Part shown: positions 37,490-47,344 of the stretch, piece after piece
Layout of the letters: each line of letters opens with the position of its first letter
Numbering within the stretch: the first letter of the stretch is position 1
Assembly: GCA_028673005.1 (NCBI GenBank)
Contig: CM054116.1
Span: 79,248,572-79,312,571, forward strand
From: Tanypteryx hageni
Taxonomy: Eukaryota; Arthropoda; Insecta; Odonata; Petaluridae
Direction of reading: 5' to 3'
Length of the DNA stretch: 64,000 nt
Made by a program: the position numbers and the translations under genes
The notes under the pieces: model-generated
Told to the model about the DNA's origin: nothing
The model's input: only the letters and a program-made list of their open reading frames with translations
Database searches by the model: none

Positions 37490-38942
37490 CAGGGGTGGGG
37501 AATCGGCGGCCTTTTGTGATACTCAGTGCGGCCTTTTGCTTACTTGTTTAAACATACTCAAACTCGTATATTATTTTAGCATGAAAGTTATAGAAAGAAC
37601 AAACAAAATATATGTATTTTGCATCAGCAGAATCTTTGCATTACATATAGTTATTGGTATTGTGAACTACATTCGAGCAAATGCTTCACGGGATCGCCAG
37701 TTTCGCACCATGCTTCAATATGACGATGAAACATTTTGTGTAGATCTTCCATATCATTCTAAAGTGTGCTGGCTGTCACAAGGTCAAGTACTACAAAAAC
37801 ATTTAGCTTTGCGACATGTCGCGAGCTTTTTCAAAAAACAGAATGAACCTTGTGAATTTTTGAAGAAAGATTTCTGCAGAAATGTTACATTTTTGTGTGA
37901 TTTAATGCCAAAACAAAATCATTTGAATACTTCTCTACAAGGTAAAACTAAATCCATGTATGAAATGTGACAGAAAATTCAGTCATTTCGGAAGAAGATG
38001 AATTTTTCCAAAATTGGCTTTATCAGATCAGTTGTTTCACCCGAGTATTTTCCTGAACTGGCAAAGGTAATTGATAAACAGGATATAAATAAAAACTTGT
38101 AAAATTGGAATATGAATGAATATATAGGTGTTTTAGACTCCTTGATTAAAGAATATAATGACAGATTTAAAGATTTTGAGAAACATGATGCCACACTGAG
38201 GTTAGCTTTTCAGCCACATCTAGTTGATGTCTCGAATGCACCTGAGGATTTTCAGATGGAGTTGATTGAGCTCTCAGAAAAAAACATTCTGAAGCCTCTA
38301 TTCGACAGTAGAAAGGATCCCATTGAAATATGGAAGAATACTGTTGAATACCCACGACTGCGTCAATATGCTCGTCGTTTATTCTCTTGTTTTGGCACAA
38401 CCTATTGTTGTGAATCAACATTTTCACATATGGCTCAAATCAAGACGTGCCTGAAATCACAAATGACAAACAACCACCTGGAAGACCAAGTGAAGCTATA
38501 GACAACAATGCTGGAACCAAATATCAAGTTCTTAGCTCACAACAAACATTCACAAAAAAAGTCATTAAATTGTGTTTGTCTTCTTATTTTCTATGAATAT
38601 GATTGAATGCAACATTTTATTTACAAGTCCTTAATTTGTTTTAACATCTTTAAAGTTTATAAATATATTAGTAAATATGAAAAATTGAAATATTTTCCTT
38701 TAGATTAAAAAGTCATTATATTGTGCTAAAGCCTTCAATGTTTTAAAAAATATTAGTAAATATGAAGAACTGAAATCTGTATTCGTTAAATTGAAAAGCC
38801 ATTAAATTGTGTTTGCCTCTTTATTACATATTTCAATTTTGATATATGTGAATGTATGCAACGTGCATCGCAATGTGCGGCCTGATGAGATATCCGTTAA
38901 GTAATATTTGGCCTTCCAATGAAAAAAGGTTCCCCACCCCTG
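37490..38942 (+). mobile_element. hAT transposon, internally deleted
   Basis: A 1453-bp insertion with identical 8-bp duplications CTCTAACA at 37482-37489 and 38943-38950. The termini are CAGGGGTGGGGAATC at the left and, inverted, CAGGGGTGGGGAACC at the right, with GCGGCC subterminal motifs. It contains the C-terminal half of a hAT transposase. It sits in the right arm of the foldback element, whose two halves rejoin exactly across it. Confidence 0.95.
37620..38501 (+). pseudogene. hAT transposase, C-terminal half with two stops
   Basis: One continuous reading frame with two in-frame stops (37968 and about 38101). It reads IVNYIRANASRDRQFRTML, then DLPYHSKVCWLSQGQVLQ, NVTFLCDLMPKQNHLN and LQGK, then after the stops the dimerisation region YPRLRQYARRLFSCFGTTYC, CESTFSHMAQIK and NNHLEDQVKL. 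This arrangement is that of the hAT transposases related to ZBED/GTF2I-repeat host proteins. The zinc-finger and the first catalytic region are deleted: the coding part starts within about 100 bases of the left terminus. A complete enzyme would excise and insert elements with these ends. The 3' untranslated part has three copies of a CATTAAATTGTGTTTG-like motif (38560-38820). Confidence 0.92.
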
Positions 38943-39835
38943 CTCTAACACAAAAACTATTAATCAAATCATCGCGAAATTTTATATTTGAATCATTTAT
39001 TAAATGGGTAAAAGTTGATTAGTTTTTGGTTAAAATCCGTCAACCGGAAGTGGGTGTTTACACTTGTCACATCGGTTTTATTAAGATATTTGCTTTAATA
39101 CTTAATCAATGTAAAAAAATTACTGGAATAAAAGTTGTTAGTAGTTTAATTTTCTACAACCTTTGTTCAAAACATTTTCCCATATAATGCATTTTTTAAG
39201 ATATTTTAAAAATTTTATTTTTTAGCTACTACCACCACACTATCTGGAGACACCTTGAAACTCTTTGTAGCGTTCCTTTTTATGCTTAATTGGAGCTTCA
39301 TGGCTATATCTGATATCAGAAGGCTACGATATGAGTTTGTCATTTCTTTGTAAGGTCTTTGAATTTTTCTCGCAGTTCCTTAAAATATTTATTATCATTA
39401 TTATTATTTATTATTTTTAGAAATATTACAGATATGGAGAAAGTCATGTGGTGGCTACATCAGATTTTTTGTTTATAAATTGTTTGTCGATAGCCATTTA
39501 AATTTTGTTTATAACTATTTGATGTGTAAGGCAACGGGAAAACATCACACCTTGAATGTATACTCCCAAATCATCAAACCAATATAAAGATTCGTAGGAA
39601 CTTTCATAAGACAGAACACTAGTGATGTTGATGATGATATAACTGATTAATAAAATCGTTACTAAAGTATGATTTTCCTTTGATTACAAGTGAAAGGATC
39701 TCGATTAATATGAATTACAAAATCTTTAGTATTTTGAACGAATATTAGACTTAGAATTTTGTTTTGATGAAGATTATAATTTTAAGGTATATAAGATAAA
39801 GTAGCTGTATATTATACTCCAGTTAACTGAGACCT

Positions 39836-39892
39836 AAATTAATTCAATACACTTAAAGGCATATTATGACTTTAAGTGTATTGAATTAATTT
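39836..39892. repeat. Perfect 23-bp inverted repeat
   Basis: Arms at 39836-39858 and 39870-39892 are exact inverted copies with an 11-base loop. No other terminal features. Confidence 0.95.
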
Positions 39893-41229
39893 TGTTTGTA
39901 TACGTAACGCTTCTTTGTTTTGCTTCTTTCAATATTTTAACAAAAAATTAAGAGACATTTACGCCGGCCATTGAGGCTTCTTGACTTAATAAGAGCTATG
40001 AATATTTCCTCTTATCTCAGGAATAATCAAGAGAAATTTTCTTCGTAAGAATGTGTTCACTCTGTCATTGAGGAAGGACCATGTCCGAAAAGATTCCATC
40101 TCATCTCTAGCCTATCACCGGCGACTCTCTGGTTTGGCCGTAAGTGACTGCTGAATCTCTTTCCTATCTTAAACTTAATAAACTTGTTTTTCACCTTCTT
40201 ACATAGGAGGATATAAGGTACTTCTACAAGGGCTACAGATATGAAATTTGATACGATTTTAGGTTACTGGATATGAACGACGGTAAAATTCCGAGATTTC
40301 AAAAATTTCATCTTTAGGGAGGTTTTTTTCGACCTCCCGTTTTTAGGCGCGTATCGCTCCAAACGTGAGCGTTTATTAGCTTCGTTCTGTCCGTCCGTCC
40401 GTACGCATGTTTGTTCTCGGCTTCTACCGAACGGATTTTCGTGAGATTTTTGTATTTAGGACTTATATTAAATTGCAATGAGAAAACGTCATCAATGGTT
40501 TGCATGACCCAATCAGGGATGCCACTTGACGAAATGAAAAACGAAATTTTCCTTATATATCTCATAAAATATTGGTAATACTGGAAACTTATTAAGTGCA
40601 ATTTGTAGAACTTGCCAAATAAAATATTTTATGCTCAATACATTTTTATCGTAGGAGTATAAATTATAAAAAAATCAAACAAGAAAGTTGTAATTAATGC
40701 ATGGTTACATGTTATAAACGAAAACGACCGAAGTAAATAAAATCTGCTATAATTACGAAAATACGTTTAATTCCATCGCATGTGCATGCAGCATTTTGTA
40801 AGCGGATGGAAATGGATTATCTATGAGAAGGAAAAGAACCCAAACGTAAATGTTACAAATACTTCATTTAAGTAAGGTATGTTTAAAATAATTTTAAATG
40901 ATTTGACAAGTAGATCGTTAAATGAAAGTTAAATATTTTCCTGTCCTCATTTATGATATATCGTTTTCAATATTTAGTCATTACAATAAAATTACGTAAA
41001 TACGTTTATTAATGGGCCAATTTAGAGGAGGAAAGAAATTTTTAATTGACAATTGGTTCGTGATGTTTTGCTGTTATAAGGTGTGTGTTCGTCCAAATTA
41101 TATTGTTTAGTTTCAAATATTCCATCACACGAAACGCGCCAATTTGTGATACACTGTACACTTTCCTAAGTTATCCATTCCAACCACCATAAGAAAGAAA
41201 GAGATATCAGTGCAGGAATTTATAAATTC
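39893..41229. other. AT-rich DNA with CCGTCCGTCCGT motif
   Basis: A motif containing CTGTCCGTCCGTCCGTACG lies at 40388-40406, next to sequence resembling the flank of the similar motif at 60645-60660. It is probably part of a dispersed repeat. The 95-codon minus frame over it is not called. Confidence 0.4.
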
Positions 41230-41500
41230 ATGTAGCTTACAATGTACTTATGCTTCAACTCGGGAGCCGCTAGACGTATTTTAACGAAATTTGGTATTGG
41301 GAGGTTTTATTAATATTTGTCGACCGATTCCAATTTTGGTTAACATCGGACGATAAGTACGACCACTTTACATGGAGAACAACATGTAGCTTACAATGTA
41401 CGTTTCAACTCGGGAACCTCAGGACGTATTTTGATTAAATTTGTTATTGGGGAATTATGCAAAAATTTGTCAATCTCAAAGAACACATTTGGAAATTGTG
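41230..41500. repeat. Diverged tandem repeat, about 160 bp
   Basis: Two copies begin with TGTAGCTTACAATGTAC at 41233 and 41393. Both continue through TTCAACTCGGGA, GACGTATTTT, AAATTTG-TATTGGG and AATTTGTC. The second is shorter, and a short palindrome around GTACTCC-GGAGTAC lies at 41500-41518. Confidence 0.8.
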
Positions 41501-41734
41501 TACTCCGACATGGAGTACACCTTTTCATACTTGTATTTATTTGGTAGTGAAGATGATTTTATATTGCAAATCTTTTTAAATTCATGTTAAATTATTTGAG
41601 AATAATCGACGGGTGACCATAATTAGACCGTATCCTAATTACAACTTCGGAGGAAAACTAACGGACTATAAAATCTTCCTAACGGAAAGAATACTTGAAC
41701 GTACGTCAGTATTCTATTCCTCCCTCTTTATATC

Positions 41735-42060
41735 TAGCTCCACTTCCCACCCACAATCAGTGACCATTCTTCTTCATTTTTTCATTGTTGACACCGTCAT
41801 CAGGTCGTCCCCATTCGCCTTCTGGTTCCCTCCCCCAAACCCCGCTTCCACGAATGTCATCCCATTTCCCTCATTATACCCCGGTCACTCCCATTCACTG
41901 CCCTCTAGCCTTCCCCTTCTACCTCTTTCGCCACCGTTACCTCCTCCTCCTCTCGCGACCATCGATTCATTCTCCGCTCCCCAATTTCCAACTCCCAATT
42001 CCCCCGTCTTTCCATGCTCTTTCCCCTCCATTCCTTCCGCGACCGATCATTCACCATTTT
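41735..42060. repeat. Pyrimidine-rich low-complexity tract
   Basis: C/T-rich plus strand. It creates a 186-codon open frame (41613-42173) dominated by Pro, Ser, Phe and Leu, together with open frames in other phases. I regard it as compositional and do not call a gene. Confidence 0.65.
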
Positions 42061-42888
42061 CGCAGGCGCAAAACTTACGGACTTTCTGTTGTTGCAGAGT
42101 AACAAAGAGAGATAAAGTGCCTGGTATAGGTTTTGTAAAGGAGAGGGTTGGAAAGTGGGACGGACATCTTTAGGAAGTCCGATAAAATGGACGCACAAAA
42201 AAATAGACGGTGGAGATGCGGGAAAGAGGCAGGGTTTGTTCGCTGTAAGTTTTTGCGTCGGTCGTTACATTAATCGATTCGCAGTATCTTATTCAAAAGT
42301 GTTAGGATTTTCGTGAATACTTCTTACTCAACCCATATATACAAACTATATACATGGTTCCAGCGAAACGTGTGCATAATTTCTGGTGGCGATTCCTTGG
42401 CTTATTCTGCGCGAAAATGTTTATATCGACATGAGTCGGAATCTCAACCGTTACAGAACTACCAGCGCTTGAAGTTCGAGCTCCGATATTTGTTTTGTGA
42501 AAATTTAAGTAATGAGCATCGCACAAACACATTTTTTACACATCCTGACGTAGATTAAAGAGACATATCTTTCTGCATACGGAAATAATGTGAGTTGCGA
42601 ACAATAACGCTGGAGGTACGCTGGGTCAAAGTCTGACCACAAAAATACTGGTTATGTCTAATTTTGCAAAAAGCTAATGGCATCTTTACACGGAATGCCT
42701 ACACCATCCATACAAATTTTACATTGTGCCGATTTCCCGTTCTCGAGTTGTAAGCGAAAATTTCCACAACTGCGTCCAAGCGGAGCAGCCTGAGGTCGGC
42801 AAGGAACAGGGAGGCATACTGTACAACGCTGTACGTATTGTAGTTATACCTGTCCCCGCAGAGTAACACCAGTACAGACACACACAAA
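42061..42888. other. No recognised gene
   Basis: Short frames at 42302-42887 on both strands have no motif. The stretch just left of 42350 resembles the mirror end of a mariner-type element (AAGTATTCACGAAAATCC on the minus strand) but has no partner. Confidence 0.4.
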
Positions 42889-43925
42889 CTAGTAAAAGAT
42901 GTTTGAATTCTGCAGGAATTTCACCTCACCTTGAAAAAACATTCATTTTTCAGAGAGATATTTCATCGCTGGAAATATTTTTTTAATTATAAAGGCTTCA
43001 CCTCTGCACCGATTTTCGTTCTTTCCTTATGTAACAATAATAGAGTAAAATAATCTCTAAAATTTGCAATTTTAATAATATTATACTTTTTCCACAGTAG
43101 GGTATTAAAGCCACACATTTCTGCCAATTTTTAGAGTTGTAACTTATCTAGAAGTGAAATAATAAGTTTAAAATTTCAGCTGCAACACGACTACCTTTTT
43201 CCACAATTCTCTAATATTTCCTGTTTTTGGATTTAGACGTCGTTATAAGTTTACCCCGTAGTTTTAAAACAACGGCATTATAATAAAATCCACTGATTTT
43301 CTTTAGAAACACTAAATTATAGCTATTATTATATACAGTTCATCAACCACCATAATTGAAAGGACTAACTTTCTTTTATTTAATAACATATATCGCGTTT
43401 TAAAATTATGACGTCATCATATGTATACGTCTTTGGTTGAAATCAATGGGACAATAAGAATTTCCCAATTAAAAAGCATTAAAGCGATGCTATTATAATC
43501 GGATTGCCAATTCCCATTGAAAAGCATTATCCTGGTGGCTATGGTAACTGAAGTTCTTTATTGTTGAGGATTTGCTTTTTCCGATTAAAAACATATTTCT
43601 TCGTCAATTCTGCACCGATTTGAATTTGGTCTTCAAAAATAAGAAACCTCATTTTTTTGCTATTGAATAATTTTCATTTCGAGTTACTATCTGAATTTTA
43701 AACATTTAACATTTAAAAATGAAAATTTATGAAACTCTGCACAGATTTCCATGTTTTTCTTATGGAGTATCGAAATGGAACATTGGGGTCAAAAATACCA
43801 TACTAAAAATGAAAAAAAAAATGGAATTTTCGATTTTTCTGGTTGGTTATACCTAATAATCTATAATCCTGCCTAATTTCAGATCCCTGGCATATAGATG
43901 TACTTTAGATTCTACATCATATATA
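42889..43925 (-). mobile_element. Helitron-like non-autonomous element
   Basis: On the minus strand it ends in a degraded hairpin (TCCTGCAGAATTCAAAC), then CTAG at 42892-42889 and T. The following interior (CATTTTTCAG, GATATTTCAT) matches the start of the 52901 and 53825 units. The right half matches 1456-1928 and 22380-22860, including AACATTGGGGTCAAAAATAC. The 5' end is lost in AT repeats near 43925. No protein is encoded. Confidence 0.6.
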
Positions 43926-44171
43926 TATCCTATCTATATATACAGGGTGATATGGAAATACCTCCGAAAACTTCGGGAGCTTGTTAAGTGGTTCAAAATA
44001 AAGAGAGAAGTTCATATGATTATATATCGTTAAACGCACCGTTTACGGGATACAGCTCCATTTAGTCCATGCCGCTGAGTGGGAGTTGGGGTCATAGAAG
44101 AAATAAAAGGAGCAGCATTGTAGTGCGTAACTTTATTAATGTTCTCAACAATCCTATGAAATACTTAAAAA

Positions 44172-44375
44172 TCATAATAAATGTTCAAAAAGACCTTCTT
44201 CCGAGCGTATGCACGCTTTAGTCCTTCGTCTTAAGGACTTCCTGATGCGCTCAAAGAGGACAGGCTGTGCTGCAACGGTTTGACAAGCATTGTGAATCCT
44301 CTGCCAAAGCTTATCTATTGCGTTGACGTATTCAAGTAAACCATAGTCTTTAGGGTCTCCCAAATGCAGAAATCA
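44172..44375 (-). pseudogene. DUF4817-type transposase, C-terminal end
   Basis: The frame ends SLRRRTKACIRSEEGLFEHLL and begins DPKDYGLLEYVNAIDKLWQR. This is the C-terminal tail of the DUF4817-type Tc1/mariner transposases, comparable with GGGHFEHLP in the 18.1-19.4 kb element. The catalytic core is absent. It lies about 200 bases inside the left terminus, which is where the C-terminus of such an element belongs. Upstream it is joined directly to a transposase of another family. Confidence 0.8.
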
Positions 44376-44784
44376 CAGATTCTTGGCAAAAGTTCCGCGT
44401 ATTTTCCATTTGCTCGTTTTTCAGATTTTTGGGCGCCATTTTCGCACAAACTTTTCGCCTGTCCAAATGATCTGTTAAAATTTGATGGACGGCATTTTTA
44501 TTAATGTTCAGCTCATTTTCAACGAATCTAACCGACAACCGTCGGTCTGTAGCAATGAAAGACCTCACCCCGCTCCACATTCTCATCTGATTTTACCGTG
44601 GAAGGTCTTTCCGAGCGATGATCATTTTCCACATTTTCTCCTCCTTCCTTAAATGCCTTGTGCCGAAAAACTTTTGCTTTGGAATTGCCATACGCTCTTT
44701 TAAATTTTCAAACGTTTCCGTCGAAGTTTCGTTCAATTTGACGCAAAATTTAATGGTGTATAGTTGCTCGATATTCCGCTCCAT
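44350..44784 (-). pseudogene. Mos1-like mariner transposase, N-terminal part
   Basis: Two frames give the DNA-binding half. 44784-44593 starts MERNIEQLYTIKFCVKLNET and includes a helix-turn-helix. 44586-44350 reads SFIATDRRLSVRFVENELNI, then NKNAVHQILTDHLDRRKVCA and KMAPKNLKNEQ, the second helix-turn-helix and the WVPHxL-like position. The frame is broken near 44590, and at about 44365 it ends in the C-terminal piece of a different family. The catalytic Asp residues are absent. The type matches bellicosa/mauritiana-like mariners with the HTH_48 domain. Confidence 0.85.
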
Positions 44785-44997
44785 TTTATCGTTACAAGAT
44801 GCACAAAAAACGACCTTGAATAGTTAACAAATACACGGCCGACAATCAACGGAACAAGACGCAACTGTTTTCATTGTTTAAATAATGGTAAGGGGTAGGA
44901 GAGGGCAGTTTTGCCACATCTTGCATAAGAATTTGTCTCATTACTTTAGTGATAGTCCTCGTACTTTCGTGAACTCTTTAAGAGAAGGGTCGTCGTT

Positions 44998-45323
44998 ATG
45001 GATTATTCTTTCGAAGAGTATGCAGACATGCACTTAGTGTACGGTGAAATGGAAGGAAATGCATCAGCCGCAGTTCGCCGATATCGTGAGAAGTTTCCTA
45101 ATCGCCGTTCGCCTACTGAAAAAAGTTTTTGTCAGTGGATCGCCGATTGCGAGAGACGGGTACACTGGCTCCGAGAAATATTGACAAGGGGCGAGCCAGT
45201 AATCGTGCTCCCGAAATGGAGGAACAAGTTCTGAAAAGAATTAAAGACGATCCTGAGACTAGCATCAGACGAATAGCAGACGATGTTGTTGCATCTCGGC
45301 TTATATCTAACTGGTTTTCGTGA
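44998..45323 (+). pseudogene. DUF4817-type transposase, N-terminal domain
   Basis: Begins MDYSFEEYADMHLVYGEMEG, then AVRRYREKFPNRRSPTEKSF, the DUF4817 helix-turn-helix of a Tc1/mariner group widespread in arthropods. A frame change near 45130 leads to VDRRLRETGTLAPRN and EEQVLKRIKDDPETSIRRIA, the second DNA-binding part, and reading is lost after 45323. It is on the opposite strand to the C-terminal piece at 44172-44375, so the two are not one gene as they stand. An inversion or two insertions would explain this. Confidence 0.85.
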
Positions 45324-45330
45324 CTTGGGC

Positions 45331-45844
45331 GATTATATATTATGATAGGAATGCTTATATTTGCAAATTTTTTCTTCTAAAAAACATTTTACGTGTAGAA
45401 GCAATAAAAATTAATGTTTTAGTCTGCTTTTTACCTTAACCTCTTAAATGCCTTATAACTATGCTATAACTCAATCCTTGCTTCGGTAAAATAACCAATT
45501 TAGCAGCAGCAGAGACTCCGAATTTATCATCTCAAATGATTACTTAACAAATGTTGAACAACAATAGTCGTAAATAGCAACGTATTATTTACCGTTAAGG
45601 GATTTAAAAAGGTATGCAGTAATAACAAAACAATAATCTTCTCTGCTTCATCTCTTCATAAGTATATTTTTAAAAATTAGTTTGTTTATGCAGAAAAAGT
45701 CATAATTAACGATTGCCCAATAGAGTTTGCAAGATTTTAAATTTTGATTTCAGGTTGACTTCTTTCGTTTCTGTCCTAGGACCGGTTATCGGCTTAATAC
45801 TTCATTCACGCACACCCGTCATAAATGCCGGGCAATTACGCTAG
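45331..45844 (+). mobile_element. Helitron 3' end with unknown interior
   Basis: CCCG at 45815-45818 and CGGG at 45829-45832 can pair around a 10-base loop. Eight bases later comes CTAG (45841-45844), then T. This fits a Helitron 3' end, and it directly precedes the helicase fragment of another Helitron. The stretch from 45331 to 45800 is AT-rich without motifs, and its 5' limit is unknown. Confidence 0.45.
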
Positions 45845-46192
45845 TTAAAATGTAAGAGAATAGCCACAGCAAGACAGCAAAGTCTTCTGAACAAACACAA
45901 ATTCGACTTCGATTGCAACGACTTACAATTAGACAAAGGCTATCTTTTAAAGTTCCAGGTGTTGAATTTTCATACGACTGCTTTGCTCATGAATTATATA
46001 TAGCTACGTCTAGAGAAGGATACGGGAAAAATTACTTATTTAAGAAAAGGATGGGAAGTCAAGAAATATTGTATACCAACAAATATTACAATAAAAATTA
46101 ACTTGGTTTAAATACTTCATTTATTCTCAAATCTTCTTCATATTATTTTGTCTTGATTTAAAAACCCGAGCAACGTCGGATATATTTGCTAG
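45845..46192 (+). pseudogene. Helitron helicase C-terminus and 3' end
   Basis: The open frame 45913-46101 reads VPGVEFSYDCFAHELYIATS, then REGYGKNYLF and EILYTNKYY. This corresponds to the last helicase motif and tail of Helitron proteins (GVxxxxxCFSHGQLYVACSR and NLFxx...KTKNIVY), with the His-Gly-Gln and Val-Ala-Cys positions degraded. Ninety bases later the element closes with the hairpin CCGAGCAACGTCGG, eight bases, CTAG (46189-46192) and T. A whole protein would unwind and nick DNA for rolling-circle transposition. Only this end survives. The adjoining 19.45 kb copy shares the terminal 90 bases. Confidence 0.85.
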
Positions 46193-46236
46193 TATCCTAT
46201 ATACATCTTCAGTAAGAAGCAGCTATTTATAATAGA
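46193..46236 (-). mobile_element. 5' tip of a Helitron-like element
   Basis: Reading minus from 46236 gives TCTATTATAAATAGCTGCTT, preceded by A, the same 5' tip as at 2351, 53821 and 55041. Only about 44 bases remain before the preceding Helitron 3' end. Confidence 0.5.
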
Positions 46237-46739
46237 TATCTATACCTATGGTGACCATACGTCTCGGTTTAGCCGGGACAGTTCCGGATTTTAGATGTCT
46301 TGGCGTCCCATCCGGTTTGGTATTTGTCCCGGTTAAGTATTTTCTTTTTATATTTTATTAAAAAAATATGGAATAAATTAATCACATTCCACCAGTTTTA
46401 TGTCATTACACATGCAGCCCAATTATTAGGAATTAAAATCTCATCTTTCAATTAAGTTTAAATAAGTAAATTCCGTAAAGGTCGCCTATAGGTGCGAGGG
46501 GTGCAGAGTACTCCGACAGCGGAGTGCACTTAGGTCACATTTATAGCTACACGAATTTCGAAGCAATTATTTCTGTTTTAGATCATCCCTATTTACTTGC
46601 ACGAATTAAGTTTATCTAAAACGTTATATTTTAATTGCTATCACTCTATAATATTTTCTTGAATGTTGCCAGATACGGATTTAACCACGGCTGGAAATGA
46701 TAAGCGACGTGGCCAAAATACTTTTTTTCCTGGTAAATT

Positions 46740-46783
46740 TTCTAAAAACTTGGGATTCGTCTTATAGTGCGAAAAATACGGTA
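46740..46783. repeat. MITE end related to 35514-35690
   Basis: TCGTCTTATAGTGCGAAAAA followed by TACGGTAA resembles the right end of the 35.5 kb MITE. The other end was not found. Confidence 0.5.
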
Positions 46784-46822
46784 AATATGGCTGTAATATA
46801 TTTGTTCCCATCAATTTTCTGA

Positions 46823-47118
46823 AAGGGTGGCGAATTGGTTAGAGCGTTGGCCTTCCACGTAGCGGTCTCTGGTTCTAATCCGGCGGAGGTCGAATTTTTC
46901 AACCTGGGATCGTCCCATCTCTTAGTTGTGTGATTTGCGGAGACCGCGCAAGTCAGCGCTCCGTCCTTCGGAAGGGACGTTAAGCAGTTGGTCCCCTTGG
47001 TGCTTTTCCTAAAGAGAAGGCTAATGCCTGAATCGGGTTTCCCTCCTCCCTTGTGAGTGTGTAAAGAGTTATGGCTATAATAATCCAAGAGCCTTAAATA
47101 TAAACCAACAACAACATA
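46823..47118 (+). mobile_element. tRNA-derived SINE, 296 bp
   Basis: Identical 10-bp duplications AATTTTCTGA flank it at 46813-46822 and 47119-47128. A pol III A box TGGCGAATTGG (46828-46838) and B box GGTTCTAATCC (46871-46881) lie at the usual 33-base spacing in a tRNA-like head. The body includes GGGACGTTAAGCAG-TTGGTCCCC, and the 3' tail is AACCAACAACAACATAAA. It was inserted into the element at 46247-47344. It depends on a LINE for mobility. Confidence 0.92.
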
Positions 47119-47344
47119 AATTTTCTGACCAATTCTGTAATAATTTTGTGCACATAATGTTAGAATTTGAAAGAATAATGGGTACTTTGTCCAGGAAATC
47201 ATGGCCAAGCTGCGCAGAATTTATCTATTTGGCATTTAAGCTACAAAAAACTAAAGATCTTATATTGTCCCGGTTATGTACCGGTTTTTCTTCTCCATAA
47301 CACGTTGTGTCCCGGTTTTACTACCTCAGAATCTGGTCACCCTA

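Larger units (their letters stand above)
35845..39470. mobile_element. Large foldback element with two nested insertions
   Basis: The left arm (35845-35897 plus 36336-37060) and the right arm (37310-37489 plus 38943-39470) are inverted copies of about 700 bases at roughly three-quarters identity. They mirror each other through blocks such as CCACCACATGACTTTCTCCA at the outer edge, CAAAGGTTGTAGAAAA in mid-arm and GTCAAAACGTGTTCAGG near the centre. About 250 bases lie between the arms. The outer limits are placed where similarity stops. No transposase is visible in the original element, so it resembles a foldback or long-TIR non-autonomous transposon. Confidence 0.85.
43943..44830 (-). mobile_element. 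Tc1/mariner elements joined head to tail
   Basis: The left boundary CAGGGTGATATGGAAATACC follows TA (43941-43942), a mariner-type terminus. Inside are two transposase pieces of different families in the same orientation (see the next entries). No matching right terminus was found, so the unit is either a deletion product or one element inserted in another. Confidence 0.6.
46247..47344. mobile_element. DNA transposon with GGTGACCA ends
   Basis: Left TATGGTGACCATACGTCTCG and right, inverted, TAGGGTGACCAGATTCTGAG are related termini, and GTCCCGG motifs occur near both (46320-46335; 47268-47315). Flanks share TCTAT at the expected 8-bp position but not the rest. No transposase is readable. Inside lie a MITE end and a SINE. 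Superfamily is probably hAT, unproven. Confidence 0.55.

Noticed and set aside
41613..42198. 186-codon open frame on plus and 97-codon frame on minus
   Set aside because: Pyrimidine-rich low-complexity DNA with open frames in several phases and no recognisable protein motif.
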